A stretch of DNA of 64,000 nucleotides from Palsa-504 sp963818225 (GTDB lineage: Bacteria; Actinomycetota; Actinomycetes; Streptosporangiales; Streptosporangiaceae): assembly GCA_963818225.1 (NCBI GenBank), contig CAWFRO010000010.1:124001-188000 (forward strand), given 5' to 3'. The position numbers and the translations under genes were made by a program. Within the stretch, counting starts at the first letter, position 1. Every line of letters starts with the position of its first letter. Of the stretch, positions 44,371 to 53,076 are shown one piece after another. The notes under the pieces were generated by a model. The model was not told where the DNA came from. It was given only the letters and a program-made list of their open reading frames with translations, and made no database searches.

Positions 44371-45963
44371 TCATCCGCCCCGCAGGGAGGTGAGCGTGCC
44401 GTCCAGGTCTTCCGGCCGAACCAGCACGTCACGAGCCTTGGAGCCCTCGCTCGGCCCGACGATCCCCCGGCTCTCCAGCAGGTCCATCAGCCGTCCGGCC
44501 TTGGCGAAACCGACCCGCAGCTTGCGCTGCAGCATCGACGTCGACCCGAACTGGGTGGTGATGATCAGCTCCGCGGCCTGCATGAGCAGATCCAGATCGT
44601 CGCCGATGTCCGCGTCGATCTCCCGGGACTTCTCCGGCGCGGCGGCGACGTCCTCCCGGTAGGTGGGCTCGGCCTGCTTCTTGCAGTGCGCGACGATGGC
44701 GCGGATCTCTTTCTCCGACAGGAACGCGTTCTGCAGCCGGATCGGCTTGGACGCGCCCATGGGCAGGAACAGCGCGTCACCCTGCCCGACCAGCTTCTCC
44801 GCCCCCGGCTGGTCCAAGATGACCCGTGAGTCGGCCAGCGAGGACGTGGCGAAGGCCAGCCGGGACGGGACGTTCGCCTTGATCAGGCCGGTCACCACGT
44901 CCACGCTCGGCCGCTGGGTAGCCAGCACCAGGTGGATGCCCGCGGCCCGGGCCAGCTGGGTGATCCGGACCACCGAGTCCTCCACGTCGCGGGGCGCGAC
45001 CATCATCAGGTCGGACAGCTCGTCGACGATGACCAGCAGGTACGGGTAGGGCTGGTAGACCCGCTCACTGCCGGGCGGCGCCGTCAGCTGCCCGGCCCGC
45101 ACCGCCTTGTTGAAGTCGTCCACGTGCCGGAACCCGCAGGCGGCCAGGTCGTCGTACCGCCGCTCCATCTCGCCCACGACCCAGTCCAGCGCCTCGGCGG
45201 CCTTCTTGGGGTTGGTGATGATCGGCGTGATCAGGTGCGGGATGCCGTCGTAGATGCTCAGCTCGACCCGCTTGGGGTCGACCAGGATCATCCGCACCTC
45301 GTCCGGCGTGGCCCGGGTCAAGATCGAGGTGATCAGGCCGTTCAGGCACACCGACTTGCCGGAGCCGGTAGCGCCGGCGATCAGGATGTGCGGCATCTTG
45401 GCCAGGTTGGCCACCAGCACCCGGCCCTCGACGTCCTTGCCCAGGCCGACCACCATCGGGTGGTGGTCGGCGATCGCCACCTGGGACTTGAGCACGTCGC
45501 CCAGGCTGACGATCTCCTTGTCCGCGTTGGGGATCTCCACCCCGATCGCGGACTTGCCCGGGATCGGGGAGATGATCCGGACGTCCGCGCTCTTGACCGC
45601 GTAGGCGATGTTCCTGGACAGCGCGGTCACCCGCTCCACCTTGACCGCGGGGCCCAGCTCGATCTCGTACCTGGTCACGGTCGGGCCCCGGCTGAACCCG
45701 GTGACCTGGGCGTCCACCTGGAACTGCTCGAGGACCTCGGTCAGCGCCTCGACCACGATGTCGTTGGCCCGGGTCCGCGCCTTGGGCGCCGACCCGGGCC
45801 GCAGCAGCGCCGTGGGCGGCAGGGTATAGCCGCCGAGTGCGGCACCGGTCAGCATGAGCTGCTCGGGCGGGCCGTCCGGCGACGCCCCGGCCGGTTCAGC
45901 GGGCTTGGCGTGGGCCGGGACCTCGGAGGTCTCGGCCGCCGGGCCGGCCTGGCCCGGCGGCAC
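44371..45963 (-). CDS. ftsK: DNA translocase FtsK, motor part
   Basis: FtsK pumps chromosomal DNA through the closing septum. This 530-residue piece holds the alpha, beta and gamma domains: Walker A AGATGSGKSVCLNGLI at about 196-211, PKRVELSIYDGIPHLITPII, Walker B PYLLVIVDELSDLMM, ATQRPSVDVVTGLIKANVPS, and the DNA-reading gamma winged helix near 465-515 (ELIITTQFGSTSMLQRKLRV). The frame's first codon at 45963 is a GTG within a proline/glycine linker, and the membrane part of the same protein lies in another frame just upstream. One base gain or loss near 45900-45990 would join them. Confidence 0.93.
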   Translation of the reverse strand: MPPGQAGPAAETSEVPAHAKPAEPAGASPDGPPEQLMLTGAALGGYTLPPTALLRPGSAPKARTRANDIVVEALTEVLEQFQVDAQVTGFSRGPTVTRYEIELGPAVKVERVTALSRNIAYAVKSADVRIISPIPGKSAIGVEIPNADKEIVSLGDVLKSQVAIADHHPMVVGLGKDVEGRVLVANLAKMPHILIAGATGSGKSVCLNGLITSILTRATPDEVRMILVDPKRVELSIYDGIPHLITPIITNPKKAAEALDWVVGEMERRYDDLAACGFRHVDDFNKAVRAGQLTAPPGSERVYQPYPYLLVIVDELSDLMMVAPRDVEDSVVRITQLARAAGIHLVLATQRPSVDVVTGLIKANVPSRLAFATSSLADSRVILDQPGAEKLVGQGDALFLPMGASKPIRLQNAFLSEKEIRAIVAHCKKQAEPTYREDVAAAPEKSREIDADIGDDLDLLMQAAELIITTQFGSTSMLQRKLRVGFAKAGRLMDLLESRGIVGPSEGSKARDVLVRPEDLDGTLTSLRGG

Positions 45964-47089
45964 CGGCGGGGCCGACGTCCTCGGCGGAGCCGAAGCCGAG
46001 CGCCTCGATCAGGCCGGCCTCGCCATCCGGACGGGGGCCGGTGACCGCCTTCGCCCCCTCGGCGCGCTTCTTGCCCGGGCCCAGCAGCGGCGTGTCGTAC
46101 GGCTTGAGGCGCTCGCCGCCCTCCAGGGCCGGGCGCAGCCGGACGTTCTTGGCGATCTGGCCGCGCGGTCCGCGGCCTCGCACCCCGGTGCCCGCCTCGT
46201 AGTCCTCGTCGATCTCCAGGCCACCCTCGTCGGCCGCTCCGGGGACCTCGTGACCGAAGATCCAGCGCAGTCCGGAGAGGCGTTCGGGGATCCTGTGCAG
46301 CGAGGTGCCCGTGATGAGCAGCAGGCCGAAGACGGCCAGCAGCGCGAGCAGCAGCCCGGTCACCCAGGGGGTCAGCACGCGGGACAGCGGGCCGCCGACG
46401 CCGTACCCGATGTACCCGCCCGCCTGGCGGATCACCGGCGCGCCTGCGGACGGGCGCGGCGCCCCCTTGGCGATCTCGAGCAGGCCGGTCAGGCCGAGCA
46501 GCAGCGCCACCCAGCCGAGGGCCGCCCGCCGGGTCGCCTGATTGCGGTCCGGGTGCCGCAGGAACCGCCAGGCCAGCAGCGCGATCAGGGCCGGGGCCAG
46601 GAAGGCCAGCGAGCCGAACCCGCCGGTGACGGCCTGGCGGATGGCGTGCCCGGCCGCGTTGTCCATCCGCGTCCACAGGCCGCCCGCGAGCACGATGGCC
46701 AGCCCGAGGGTGAGCAGGCCGAGACCGTCCCGGCGGTGGTGCGGCTCGAGGTCGCGCGCGCCGCGGCCGACCGCGCGGGCGGCGAACCCGACGGCGCCGG
46801 CGACCATCATCCAGGCGCCCGAGATCACCTGGCCGATCCACCCGATCAGGACCACGACCGGATCATGCGGACGAGCCAGGTTGCGAGCCGGCCGACGGGG
46901 CCGGTTACGGGAGGTGCTGCCGCGCTGGTTCCGGGGCTGGGCGGGCCGTTTCCGCTGGGTACCCGGCTGCGATCGGCGGCGCGGCGTACCGGCGGACCGG
47001 TTCGCCGACGTGCCCTGGCGACCCGCGCCGGTCCGGGACGACGGGACGCCGGTCTGCTGGGCTGGTTCGTATCGGACACGGGCCGCCAT
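45896..47089 (-). CDS. ftsK: DNA translocase FtsK, N-terminal membrane part
   Basis: Starting at ATG 47089 (MAARVRYEPAQQTG), the piece has a basic, disordered N-terminus rich in Arg/Pro/Ser (residues 10-75). Four to five membrane helices follow (VVVLIGWIGQVISGAWMMVA, LGLLTLGLAIVLAGGLW, LAFLAPALIALLAWRFL, LGWVALLLGLTGLLEI, VTGLLLALLAVFGLLLITG) and a linker with GLIEALGFGSAEDVGPAG. It then runs out of frame in a GC-rich tract and stops at 45896, while the motor continues from 45963 in another frame. No good Shine-Dalgarno site precedes the start. The gene is divergent from the dehydrogenase at 47274. Because FtsK is normally needed as one polypeptide, a local sequence error is a strong possibility. 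Confidence 0.88.
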   Translation of the reverse strand: MAARVRYEPAQQTGVPSSRTGAGRQGTSANRSAGTPRRRSQPGTQRKRPAQPRNQRGSTSRNRPRRPARNLARPHDPVVVLIGWIGQVISGAWMMVAGAVGFAARAVGRGARDLEPHHRRDGLGLLTLGLAIVLAGGLWTRMDNAAGHAIRQAVTGGFGSLAFLAPALIALLAWRFLRHPDRNQATRRAALGWVALLLGLTGLLEIAKGAPRPSAGAPVIRQAGGYIGYGVGGPLSRVLTPWVTGLLLALLAVFGLLLITGTSLHRIPERLSGLRWIFGHEVPGAADEGGLEIDEDYEAGTGVRGRGPRGQIAKNVRLRPALEGGERLKPYDTPLLGPGKKRAEGAKAVTGPRPDGEAGLIEALGFGSAEDVGPAGAAGPGRPGGRDLRGPGPRQAR

Positions 47090-47273
47090 GATTACAAACG
47101 TAGCGAGCTTGCCGGCCGGGACGAAGCACCTACCGGGGTGTGTCGCGGAGAGCGTAATAGGGGTGACCGGGAGCACGCGCCAGGGTCCGTTCGGGAAAAT
47201 TGGCTTTCTGGCCGAACGGGCCGGACCCGGGGCACCGGGGACCTGCGGGGGGCGGGCGCGGTAGGGTCGGCGC

Positions 47274-48263
47274 ATGCGGGTCGCGATCCTCGATGATTAT
47301 CAGCAGGTTGCGCTGGCCAGCGCGGACTGGTCGGCGGTACGGCAGCTGGCCGAGATCGATGTCTTCGCCCAGCACATCGCGCGGACCGAAGCACTGGTCA
47401 GCGCCCTGGTGCCGTACGACGTCATCGTGGCCATGCGGGAGCGGACGGTGTTCGACGCGGACCGGCTGGCCCGGCTGCCGCGGCTGCGGCTGCTGGTCAC
47501 CACCGGCATGGCCAATGCGTCCATCGACGTGGCGGCGGCGGCCGCGCGCGGGGTCACCGTGTGCGGCACCGGCGGCCTCGGCTCCCCCACGGCCGAGCTG
47601 ACCTGGGGGCTCATCCTGGCCCTGCTCCGGCACATTCCCGAGGAAGACCAGCGGCTGAAGATGGCCGGACGGGCCGGCGGGGCGGCGCTCGGGGCGGGCG
47701 GCGGCTGGCAGCAGACGGTCGGCACCGGGCTGGAGGGCAAGCGGCTGGGCGTCGTCGGCCTGGGGAACCTGGGACGCAGGGTCGCGGAGATCGGCCGGGC
47801 GTTCGGCATGGACGTGGTGGCCTGGAGCCAGAACCTGGATCCTGATCGCGCGCAGGAGGCGCAGGTCAAGCCGGTAGGCAAGGAGGATCTGTTCGCCTCC
47901 TCGGACGTGGTGACCGTGCACTACAAGCTCAGCCCGCGCAGCGTGGGGCTGGTCGGCGAGGCCGAGCTGGCCCTGATGAAGCCGTCCGCCTACCTGGTGA
48001 ACACCTCGCGCGGCCCGCTGGTGGACACCGCCGCGCTGCTGGCCGCGCTGCGGTCCGGCGCCATCGCCGGCGCGGCCCTGGACGTGTTCGACGAGGAGCC
48101 GCTGCCGCTGTCCTCGCCGCTGCGGACCGCGCCGAACGTACTGCTGACCCCGCACCTCGGCTACGTCACCGAGGAGACCTACCGGGTCTTCTACGGCGAG
48201 GCGGTGGAGGACATCGTGGCGTTCGCAGCGGGCGCGCCAGTGCGGGTGCTGGCCGCGTCCTAA
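47274..48263 (+). CDS. D-2-hydroxyacid dehydrogenase family protein
   Basis: A 329-residue NAD-dependent dehydrogenase beginning MRVAILDDYQQVALASADW. It shows the substrate-domain strand RLRLLVTTGMANASIDVAAA, the Rossmann motif GVVGLGNLGRRVAEIG, and the catalytic triad regions NTSRGPLVD (Arg), DVFDEEPLP (Glu) and LTPHLGYVTEE (His). These match the 2-hydroxyacid/phosphoglycerate dehydrogenase fold; the HLGY (rather than HIGG) and the overall pattern belong to a widespread hydroxyacid-dehydrogenase subgroup of uncertain substrate. No ACT domain, so it is not SerA of the regulated type. Its stop overlaps the convergent gene's stop in CTAA. Confidence 0.93.
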   Translation: MRVAILDDYQQVALASADWSAVRQLAEIDVFAQHIARTEALVSALVPYDVIVAMRERTVFDADRLARLPRLRLLVTTGMANASIDVAAAAARGVTVCGTGGLGSPTAELTWGLILALLRHIPEEDQRLKMAGRAGGAALGAGGGWQQTVGTGLEGKRLGVVGLGNLGRRVAEIGRAFGMDVVAWSQNLDPDRAQEAQVKPVGKEDLFASSDVVTVHYKLSPRSVGLVGEAELALMKPSAYLVNTSRGPLVDTAALLAALRSGAIAGAALDVFDEEPLPLSSPLRTAPNVLLTPHLGYVTEETYRVFYGEAVEDIVAFAAGAPVRVLAAS

Positions 48264-48859
48264 CTGGGCTTCCACTGGGGGTCGCGGCCGGACAGGCCCA
48301 GGGCGCGGTCGAAGGCGGGTGCGTCATCGGGGACGGGCACGACCGCGGCGAAGCCCTGGTACTGGCGGAACATGTCGGCCTGGGCCTGGACGGTGGTCAG
48401 CACAGCCTGGGCCAACTGCTCGTCGCAGTGGTAGTCCTGGCCGGTGGCCCGGGCGGTATCCCAGCCGTGCAGCACCGCTTCCATGATGAGCATGAAGCCC
48501 ACGTCGGAGGCTTTCATGGCGTTGCCCATGACGCTCAGCTCGCGCTCCCAGGCCTCGGGCTCGGACCAGGCCCGTACGGCCTTGGCCAGCTGGGCCTGGT
48601 AGTCGGCAACGTAGTCCGGTGCGGCGGTGAAGTCCTTGTTCATCAGGTCCTCGGCGACGCTCTCGCCGTGGGCGCGGCGCTCGGCCGAGTACGCAGTCCA
48701 CAAGATCGTGTGGTTGAGCAGGGTCCGCAGGTCCCAGTCGCTGCAGGGGGTGGCGGCCGCCAGCGGCGTGCTGGCTGCGCCTGCGACCACGCGGGCCGCT
48801 TCGGCCGCGGCGGCGGCCATCAGCGCGGGACCGTTGCTGGTTTCGTTGGTCGTATTCAT
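48260..48859 (-). CDS. TIGR03086-type DinB-like metal-binding protein
   Basis: A 199-residue protein of the mycothiol-dependent maleylpyruvate isomerase/DinB superfamily: TPCSDWDLRTLLNHTILWTA at residues 37-56, then DVGFMLIMEAVLHGWDTARA near 118-137 with the His of the metal site, and the C-terminal FDRALGLSGRDPQW signature of TIGR03086. Members probably bind a divalent metal through three His and may use mycothiol; their reactions are mostly unknown. It is a distant relative of the frameshifted gene at 7.2-8.1 kb. Confidence 0.9.
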   Translation of the reverse strand: MNTTNETSNGPALMAAAAAEAARVVAGAASTPLAAATPCSDWDLRTLLNHTILWTAYSAERRAHGESVAEDLMNKDFTAAPDYVADYQAQLAKAVRAWSEPEAWERELSVMGNAMKASDVGFMLIMEAVLHGWDTARATGQDYHCDEQLAQAVLTTVQAQADMFRQYQGFAAVVPVPDDAPAFDRALGLSGRDPQWKPS

Positions 48860-48935
48860 CCGTTCACCCTAGCCGCGACGGCCCTCTGGACCTTGAACAA
48901 ACGCGACAGCTACGCTGGTCACGTGCCAGATTCCC

Positions 48936-49826
48936 GTGGTGCGGGCGGGGTTGCTGCCGGGTCCGGCGCTGGCCGGGTCCGGCGCTGGGGCCGGGTCCGG
49001 CGCTGCGGCCGGGGCGGGGGACGGCACCGGGGCCAGCGCCGGGGAGATGGGGCGCGGCGTGCTGCGGCCGGGCCTTGCGGCGGAGCGGTTCACGCTGGCC
49101 AGGGTCCGGTCTTCGGGGCCGCTCGAACCGTTTGTCGACTTCTTCTGGATCATCCACTGGGACCTGCGCGGGCAGCCGCCGCACGAGCAGACGATCTTGC
49201 CCCATCCGAACGTGAACCTGGCCTTCGAGGCGTCGGGGGCGGGGATCTACGGCGTGGACCGCTCGCTGTTCGTGCGACGGCTCGACGGGCAGGGCAAGGC
49301 CCTGGGCGTGCGGTTCCGGGCCGGCTGCTTCCGGCCGTTCTGGGGGGCTCCGGTCTCGCAGCTCAGTGATCGGGTGGTGCCGACGACCCGGGTGTTCGGG
49401 CCGCTGGCGGAGAAGACCAGGCAGGCGGTCATGTGCGCCGACCGCGACGACGACATGACCTCCCACGCCGAATCCATGCTCTTCGCCATGCTGCCAGAAC
49501 GCGACCCGGTGGCCGAGCAGGCCGCTGCGCTGGTGGCGCTGATCACCTCGGACTCCTCGCTGCGGCGGGTGAATCAGCTGGCCGACGTGTCCGGCTTGTC
49601 AGTCCGCGGGCTGCAGCGTCTGTTCGCCGACTACGTGGGCGTGGGGCCCAAGTGGGTGATGCGCCGGGCCCGGCTGCATGAGGCTTCGGAACGGGCGGGC
49701 AGCGGCGAGCCGGTCGACTGGGCGGCGCTGGCCGCTGACCTCGGTTATGCCGATCAGGCGCACCTGACCAGGGACTTCACCGCCACCATCGGGGTGCCGC
49801 CCCACCGCTATCAGGCCGGGCCGTGA
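48936..49826 (+). CDS. AraC family transcriptional regulator
   Basis: The conserved part starts at about 49047 (MGRGVLRPGLAAERFTLARV) with a cupin-like N-terminal domain (ILPHPNVNLAFEASGAGIYG). An AraC DNA-binding domain lies at about residues 190-290 of the long form (LADVSGLSVRGLQRLFADYV, WAALAADLGYADQAHLTRDF, and GVPPHRYQ). The start is uncertain. The frame is open to GTG 48936, adding a Gly/Ala-rich extension from GC repeats. A GTG at 48923, seven bases behind a TACGCT -10-like element, would be a typical leaderless start but is in another frame. The target is unknown. Confidence 0.85.
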   Translation: MVRAGLLPGPALAGSGAGAGSGAAAGAGDGTGASAGEMGRGVLRPGLAAERFTLARVRSSGPLEPFVDFFWIIHWDLRGQPPHEQTILPHPNVNLAFEASGAGIYGVDRSLFVRRLDGQGKALGVRFRAGCFRPFWGAPVSQLSDRVVPTTRVFGPLAEKTRQAVMCADRDDDMTSHAESMLFAMLPERDPVAEQAAALVALITSDSSLRRVNQLADVSGLSVRGLQRLFADYVGVGPKWVMRRARLHEASERAGSGEPVDWAALAADLGYADQAHLTRDFTATIGVPPHRYQAGP

Positions 49827-49863
49827 CACCTGCCGTTGGCTGGCTCGTTGGTCGGCTCGTTTT

Positions 49864-49990
49864 GCGGGCCTGGGCGTTTGGCGGGCCTGGGTGTTTTGCG
49901 GGCCTGGCGTTGCGGGCCTGGGCGTTTTGCGGGCCCGGTGTTTGCGGGCCCGGCGTTTGCGGGCCTGGCGTTTGCGGGCCTGGGCGTTTT
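49864..49990. repeat. short G-rich tandem array (8 copies, 14-17 bp)
   Basis: GCGGGCC recurs at 49864, 49881, 49898, 49912, 49929, 49944, 49959 and 49974, embedded in a unit near TTTGCGGGCCTGGGCG. It occupies the gap between the converging AraC and nuclease genes. The frame across it is a low-complexity shadow. Confidence 0.9.
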
Positions 49991-49996
49991 GGAGGC

Positions 49997-50956
49997 TTAC
50001 GCGGCGAGCGGGACGGTCCGCAGGCTCAGCGGTGGGCGGCCTCGGGCGCTGGCGAGCGCGTCGCGGATCTGCGTGACGACGTCCGCGGGCCGGGCGCGGA
50101 TCTGCTTAGGAGTGAACGGCAGCACGATGATTCCGTGCTTGGCCATCCGCCGCTGCCGCTCGAGCGTCCTGGCGTGATCCTCCGGCGACATGTGCCATTC
50201 GCGGGAGTCGACCTCGACCGCGACGCCGACCTCCGGCCACCACGCGTCAGGCCGGGCGATGAACGTGGCCCCGTCGTAGAGCGACGCGTTGAACAGCGGC
50301 ATCGGCAGGCCGGACCCGCGCAGCAGCTTCAGCAAGTCCCCCTCAGCGGCCGACCGGATCCCATCGGCGACCTCGGCCAGCGCCTCGCGGAACAACGCTG
50401 ACCCGACGGTCGGCCCGTCGCTCAGCTCCGCAACCAGGTCTGGCCCGGTGCAGGCGCCTCGCTGCACCGCGTCAGCGACGACGGCCCGCACATCGCGAAG
50501 GCTGGCCAGGTCGCGCACCGAATCGGCGACGGCCCGTGCGGGAAGCGCATATCGCAACGGGCCGAAGCGCCAGATCTGCTTCGGCATACGGGTCGTGCGG
50601 TGTAGGCGGACGAAGGCGGTGTCTTGGCGTCGCCGCGACGCCGGGACGAGGACATCGATGAGCTCCGCGGTTGGCCCCCGGACCCGGTGCTGCTGCAGAG
50701 CCGCTGGGCCCGTGATGAGGCTGCCGCTTCCCGCGTGGAGGAGCGCCGCCATCTGCTGCTGGATGATCGTGGGCGTCCCGGTCTTCGCCAGGTATATGGC
50801 AGGCATCAGGCTCTGCCACGGGCCACCGGGCCGCAGACGGTGCTGCAACGCGTGCCTCGTCAGGCCGGCCGCCAGTGCCTGGCTACGGGTGATCACATCG
50901 AGCTGCCGTTCCAGCACGCGGCCGACGGCGTCTCGATCGATTCGCGTTGGAGCCAT
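49997..50956 (-). CDS. PD-(D/E)XK nuclease-fold protein with N-terminal AbiEi-like helix-turn-helix
   Basis: From ATG 50956 (319 residues) the N-terminal third resembles AbiEi-type antitoxin/regulator winged helices: RVLERQLDVITRSQALAAGL, then WQSLMPAIYL. The C-terminal third has a restriction-endonuclease-like core: Glu205 (AAEGDLLKLL), Asp237 (IARPDAWWPE) and Glu248 in VAVEVDSREWH, as in Vsr/DUF559-type proteins, followed by QRRMAKHGIIVLPFTPKQIR. Such genes are abundant in actinobacteria; the function is not established. No toxin partner is adjacent. The gene is bracketed by two short tandem arrays and has a long hairpin upstream. Confidence 0.82.
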   Translation of the reverse strand: MAPTRIDRDAVGRVLERQLDVITRSQALAAGLTRHALQHRLRPGGPWQSLMPAIYLAKTGTPTIIQQQMAALLHAGSGSLITGPAALQQHRVRGPTAELIDVLVPASRRRQDTAFVRLHRTTRMPKQIWRFGPLRYALPARAVADSVRDLASLRDVRAVVADAVQRGACTGPDLVAELSDGPTVGSALFREALAEVADGIRSAAEGDLLKLLRGSGLPMPLFNASLYDGATFIARPDAWWPEVGVAVEVDSREWHMSPEDHARTLERQRRMAKHGIIVLPFTPKQIRARPADVVTQIRDALASARGRPPLSLRTVPLAA

Positions 50957-51100
50957 GCCGGCATCATGCCGCCCGGGCCCGACAAAACGAGTCGTGAGCA
51001 CAGCTGGGGAGAAAGCGCATTTAGTTCTCTTATTTGCACATAACGGACCTGCAGCGGGCTGGTGGATTGGCTGGCTGCGGTGCGGCGCGGCGGTTTCCGT

Positions 51101-51154
51101 CGGCTCGATGGACCATTGGGCCGGTAATAGCCGGCTTGATGGTCCATCGAGCCG
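51101..51154. repeat. long inverted repeat (hairpin) with 16-bp outer stem
   Basis: CGGCTCGATGGACCAT (51101-51116) pairs with ATGGTCCATCGAGCCG (51139-51154). A further inner pairing GCCGG/CCGGC surrounds TAATA. The near-perfect 54-bp hairpin lies about 230 bp downstream of the rnj stop and 150 bp upstream of the nuclease start; it could be the rnj terminator or a regulatory or mobile-element relic. Confidence 0.8.
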
Positions 51155-51277
51155 GCGAGGTGGTGGCGCGGGCCCGGAACTCACGGGGAGGCTGGGTCCT
51201 GTGGGACATGAGGTGCGACGGTGGCGCGCAGGGTCGGCCGCGGGCTGGCCGGAGGGGCCACGGGCTGGGGCCTGCGG

Positions 51278-51370
51278 GGCCTACGGGCCTGGTGTGGGGG
51301 CCTACGGCCCTGGGGTGGGGCCTACGGGCGTGGTGTGGGGGCCTAGGGGCCCTGGTGTGGGGCCTCTAGC
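51278..51370. repeat. 20-21-bp G-rich tandem array, 4 copies
   Basis: Units starting GGCCTACGG/GGCCTAGGG begin at 51278, 51299, 51319, 51340, with a partial copy at 51361. Consensus GGCCTACGGGCCTGGTGTGG. Runs of four to five G could allow quadruplex structure. It lies directly behind the rnj stop. Confidence 0.9.
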
Positions 51371-51386
51371 GGGGGGCCTGCGGGGG

Positions 51387-53072
51387 CTAGGCCTGGATGA
51401 CCACGGGGATGATCATGGGGCGGCGGCGGTAGTTGTCGCTGACCCACTTGCCGACGATGCGGCGGGCGAGCTGGCTGATCTGGTGGGCGTCGTTGATGCC
51501 CTCGGCGGCGGCCAGGGCCAGCGCCTCCTCGATCTTGGGCAGGACCTCGGCGAACGCGGCGTCGTCGATGCCGGAGCCGCGGGCGTGGATCTCCGGGCCG
51601 GCCACCGTCTTGCCGGAGCTGGTGTCGACGACGATCACCACCGAGACGAAGCCTTCGTCGCCGAGAATGCGCCGGTCTTTCAGCTGGGATTCGGTGACCT
51701 CGCCGACCGTGAGGCCGTCGACATAGACGTACCCGCACGGAACGGCGCCGACCACGTCGGCCAGGCCGTCAACCAGGTCCACCACGACGCCGTCCTCGGC
51801 GATCACGATGTTGGCTTCGGGCACGCCGGTCAGCGCGGCCAGGGCGGCATGCGCGCGCAGGTGCCGCCACTCGCCGTGCACTGGCATGAAGTTGCGCGGC
51901 TGGACCAGGTTCAGCACGTACAGCAGCTCGCCGGCCGGCGCGTGCCCGGACACGTGCACCAGGGCGGAGCTGCGGTGCACGACGCGCGCGCCGAGCCGGG
52001 TGAGCCCGTTGATGACCCGGTACACCGCGGTCTCGTTGCCGGGGATCAGCGACGAGGCCAGGATGACGGTGTCCCCGGCGGCGATCCGGATCGGGTGGTC
52101 CCGGCCGGCCATCCGCGACAGCGCGGACATCGGCTCGCCCTGCGAGCCGGTGCAGATCAGCACCACGTCGCCGGGCGGCATCTCCTCGGCCTCGCGCGGG
52201 TCGACCAGCAGCCCGCCGGGCACCCGCAGGTAGCCGAGCTCGCGGGCGACGCCCATGTTGCGCACCATCGACCGGCCGACGAAGGCGACCTTGCGGCGGT
52301 GGTCGACCGCGGCGTCGAGCACCTGCTGGACCCGGTGCACGTGGGAGGCGAAGCAGGCGACGATGATGCGCTGCTTGGTGCTGGCGAAGATCTCGTCCAT
52401 CACCGGCGCGATGTCACGCTCGGGGGTGACCACACCGGGCACTTCGGCGTTGGTCGAGTCGGCCATCAGCAGGTCGACGCCCTCGGTGCCGAGCCGGGCG
52501 AACCCAGCCAGGTCGGTGAGCCTGCCGTCCAGCGGCAGCTGGTCCATCTTGAAGTCGCCGGTGTGCAGGACCCGGCCGGCCGGGGTGCGGATGGACACGG
52601 CGAGCGCGTCCGGGATCGAGTGGTTGACGGCGAGGAACTCGCAGTCGAAGGGCCCGAACGTAACGTGGTTTCCTTCGGCCACCTCGATCTGGACCGGGTC
52701 CAGGCGGTGCTCGGCCAGCTTGCTCTGCACCAGGGCCAGGGTGAGCCGCGAGCCGACCAGCGGGATGTCCCGGCGCTTGCGGAGCAGGTAAGGGATCGCG
52801 CCGATGTGGTCCTCGTGCGCGTGAGTGATCACCAGCGCCTCGACCTGGTCCAGCCGGCCGTCGAGGTAGGCGAAGTCGGGCAGGATCAGGTCCACGCCGG
52901 GCTGATCAGGATCGGGGAACAGGACACCGCAGTCCACGATGAGCAGGCGGCCGTCGAACTCGAAGACGGTCATGTTCCGGCCGATCTCGCCGAGGCCGCC
53001 CAGGGCTACGATGCGCAGGCCGCCGCGGGGCAGCGCGGGAGGCGGGGTGAGTTCCGGATGCGGGTGGCTCAC
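51387..53072 (-). CDS. rnj: ribonuclease J
   Basis: RNase J is a dual endo- and 5'-exoribonuclease of the metallo-beta-lactamase/beta-CASP type. The 561-residue protein shows GGLGEIGRNMTVFEFDG, the metal motif HAHEDHIG (His84, His86, Asp88, His89), AVNHSIPDALAVSI, TGDFKMD, the beta-CASP strand IIVACFASHVHRVQQV, TGSQGEPMSALSRMA, VHVSGHAPAGELLYVLNLV and PVHGEWRHL. The C-terminal domain ends VGKWVSDNYRRRPMIIPVVI. It begins 4 bp after the dapA stop, and dapA-rnj is a conserved actinobacterial pair. Confidence 0.97.
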   Translation of the reverse strand: MSHPHPELTPPPALPRGGLRIVALGGLGEIGRNMTVFEFDGRLLIVDCGVLFPDPDQPGVDLILPDFAYLDGRLDQVEALVITHAHEDHIGAIPYLLRKRRDIPLVGSRLTLALVQSKLAEHRLDPVQIEVAEGNHVTFGPFDCEFLAVNHSIPDALAVSIRTPAGRVLHTGDFKMDQLPLDGRLTDLAGFARLGTEGVDLLMADSTNAEVPGVVTPERDIAPVMDEIFASTKQRIIVACFASHVHRVQQVLDAAVDHRRKVAFVGRSMVRNMGVARELGYLRVPGGLLVDPREAEEMPPGDVVLICTGSQGEPMSALSRMAGRDHPIRIAAGDTVILASSLIPGNETAVYRVINGLTRLGARVVHRSSALVHVSGHAPAGELLYVLNLVQPRNFMPVHGEWRHLRAHAALAALTGVPEANIVIAEDGVVVDLVDGLADVVGAVPCGYVYVDGLTVGEVTESQLKDRRILGDEGFVSVVIVVDTSSGKTVAGPEIHARGSGIDDAAFAEVLPKIEEALALAAAEGINDAHQISQLARRIVGKWVSDNYRRRPMIIPVVIQA

Positions 53073-53076
53073 GCGC

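Larger units (their letters stand above)
50957..51386. other. non-coding stretch between nuclease gene and rnj
   Basis: 430 bp without a convincing gene: an AT-richer patch upstream of the nuclease gene (TTAGTTCTCTTATTTGC near 51020-51040, likely its promoter), the long inverted repeat at 51101-51154, and the 20-21-bp tandem array at 51278-51370. Frames through it are repetitive Gly/Pro shadows. Confidence 0.7.

Noticed and set aside
45896..45963. Programmed frameshifting in ftsK
   Set aside because: No slippery heptamer or downstream structure of the usual kind is visible; an error or mutation is simpler.
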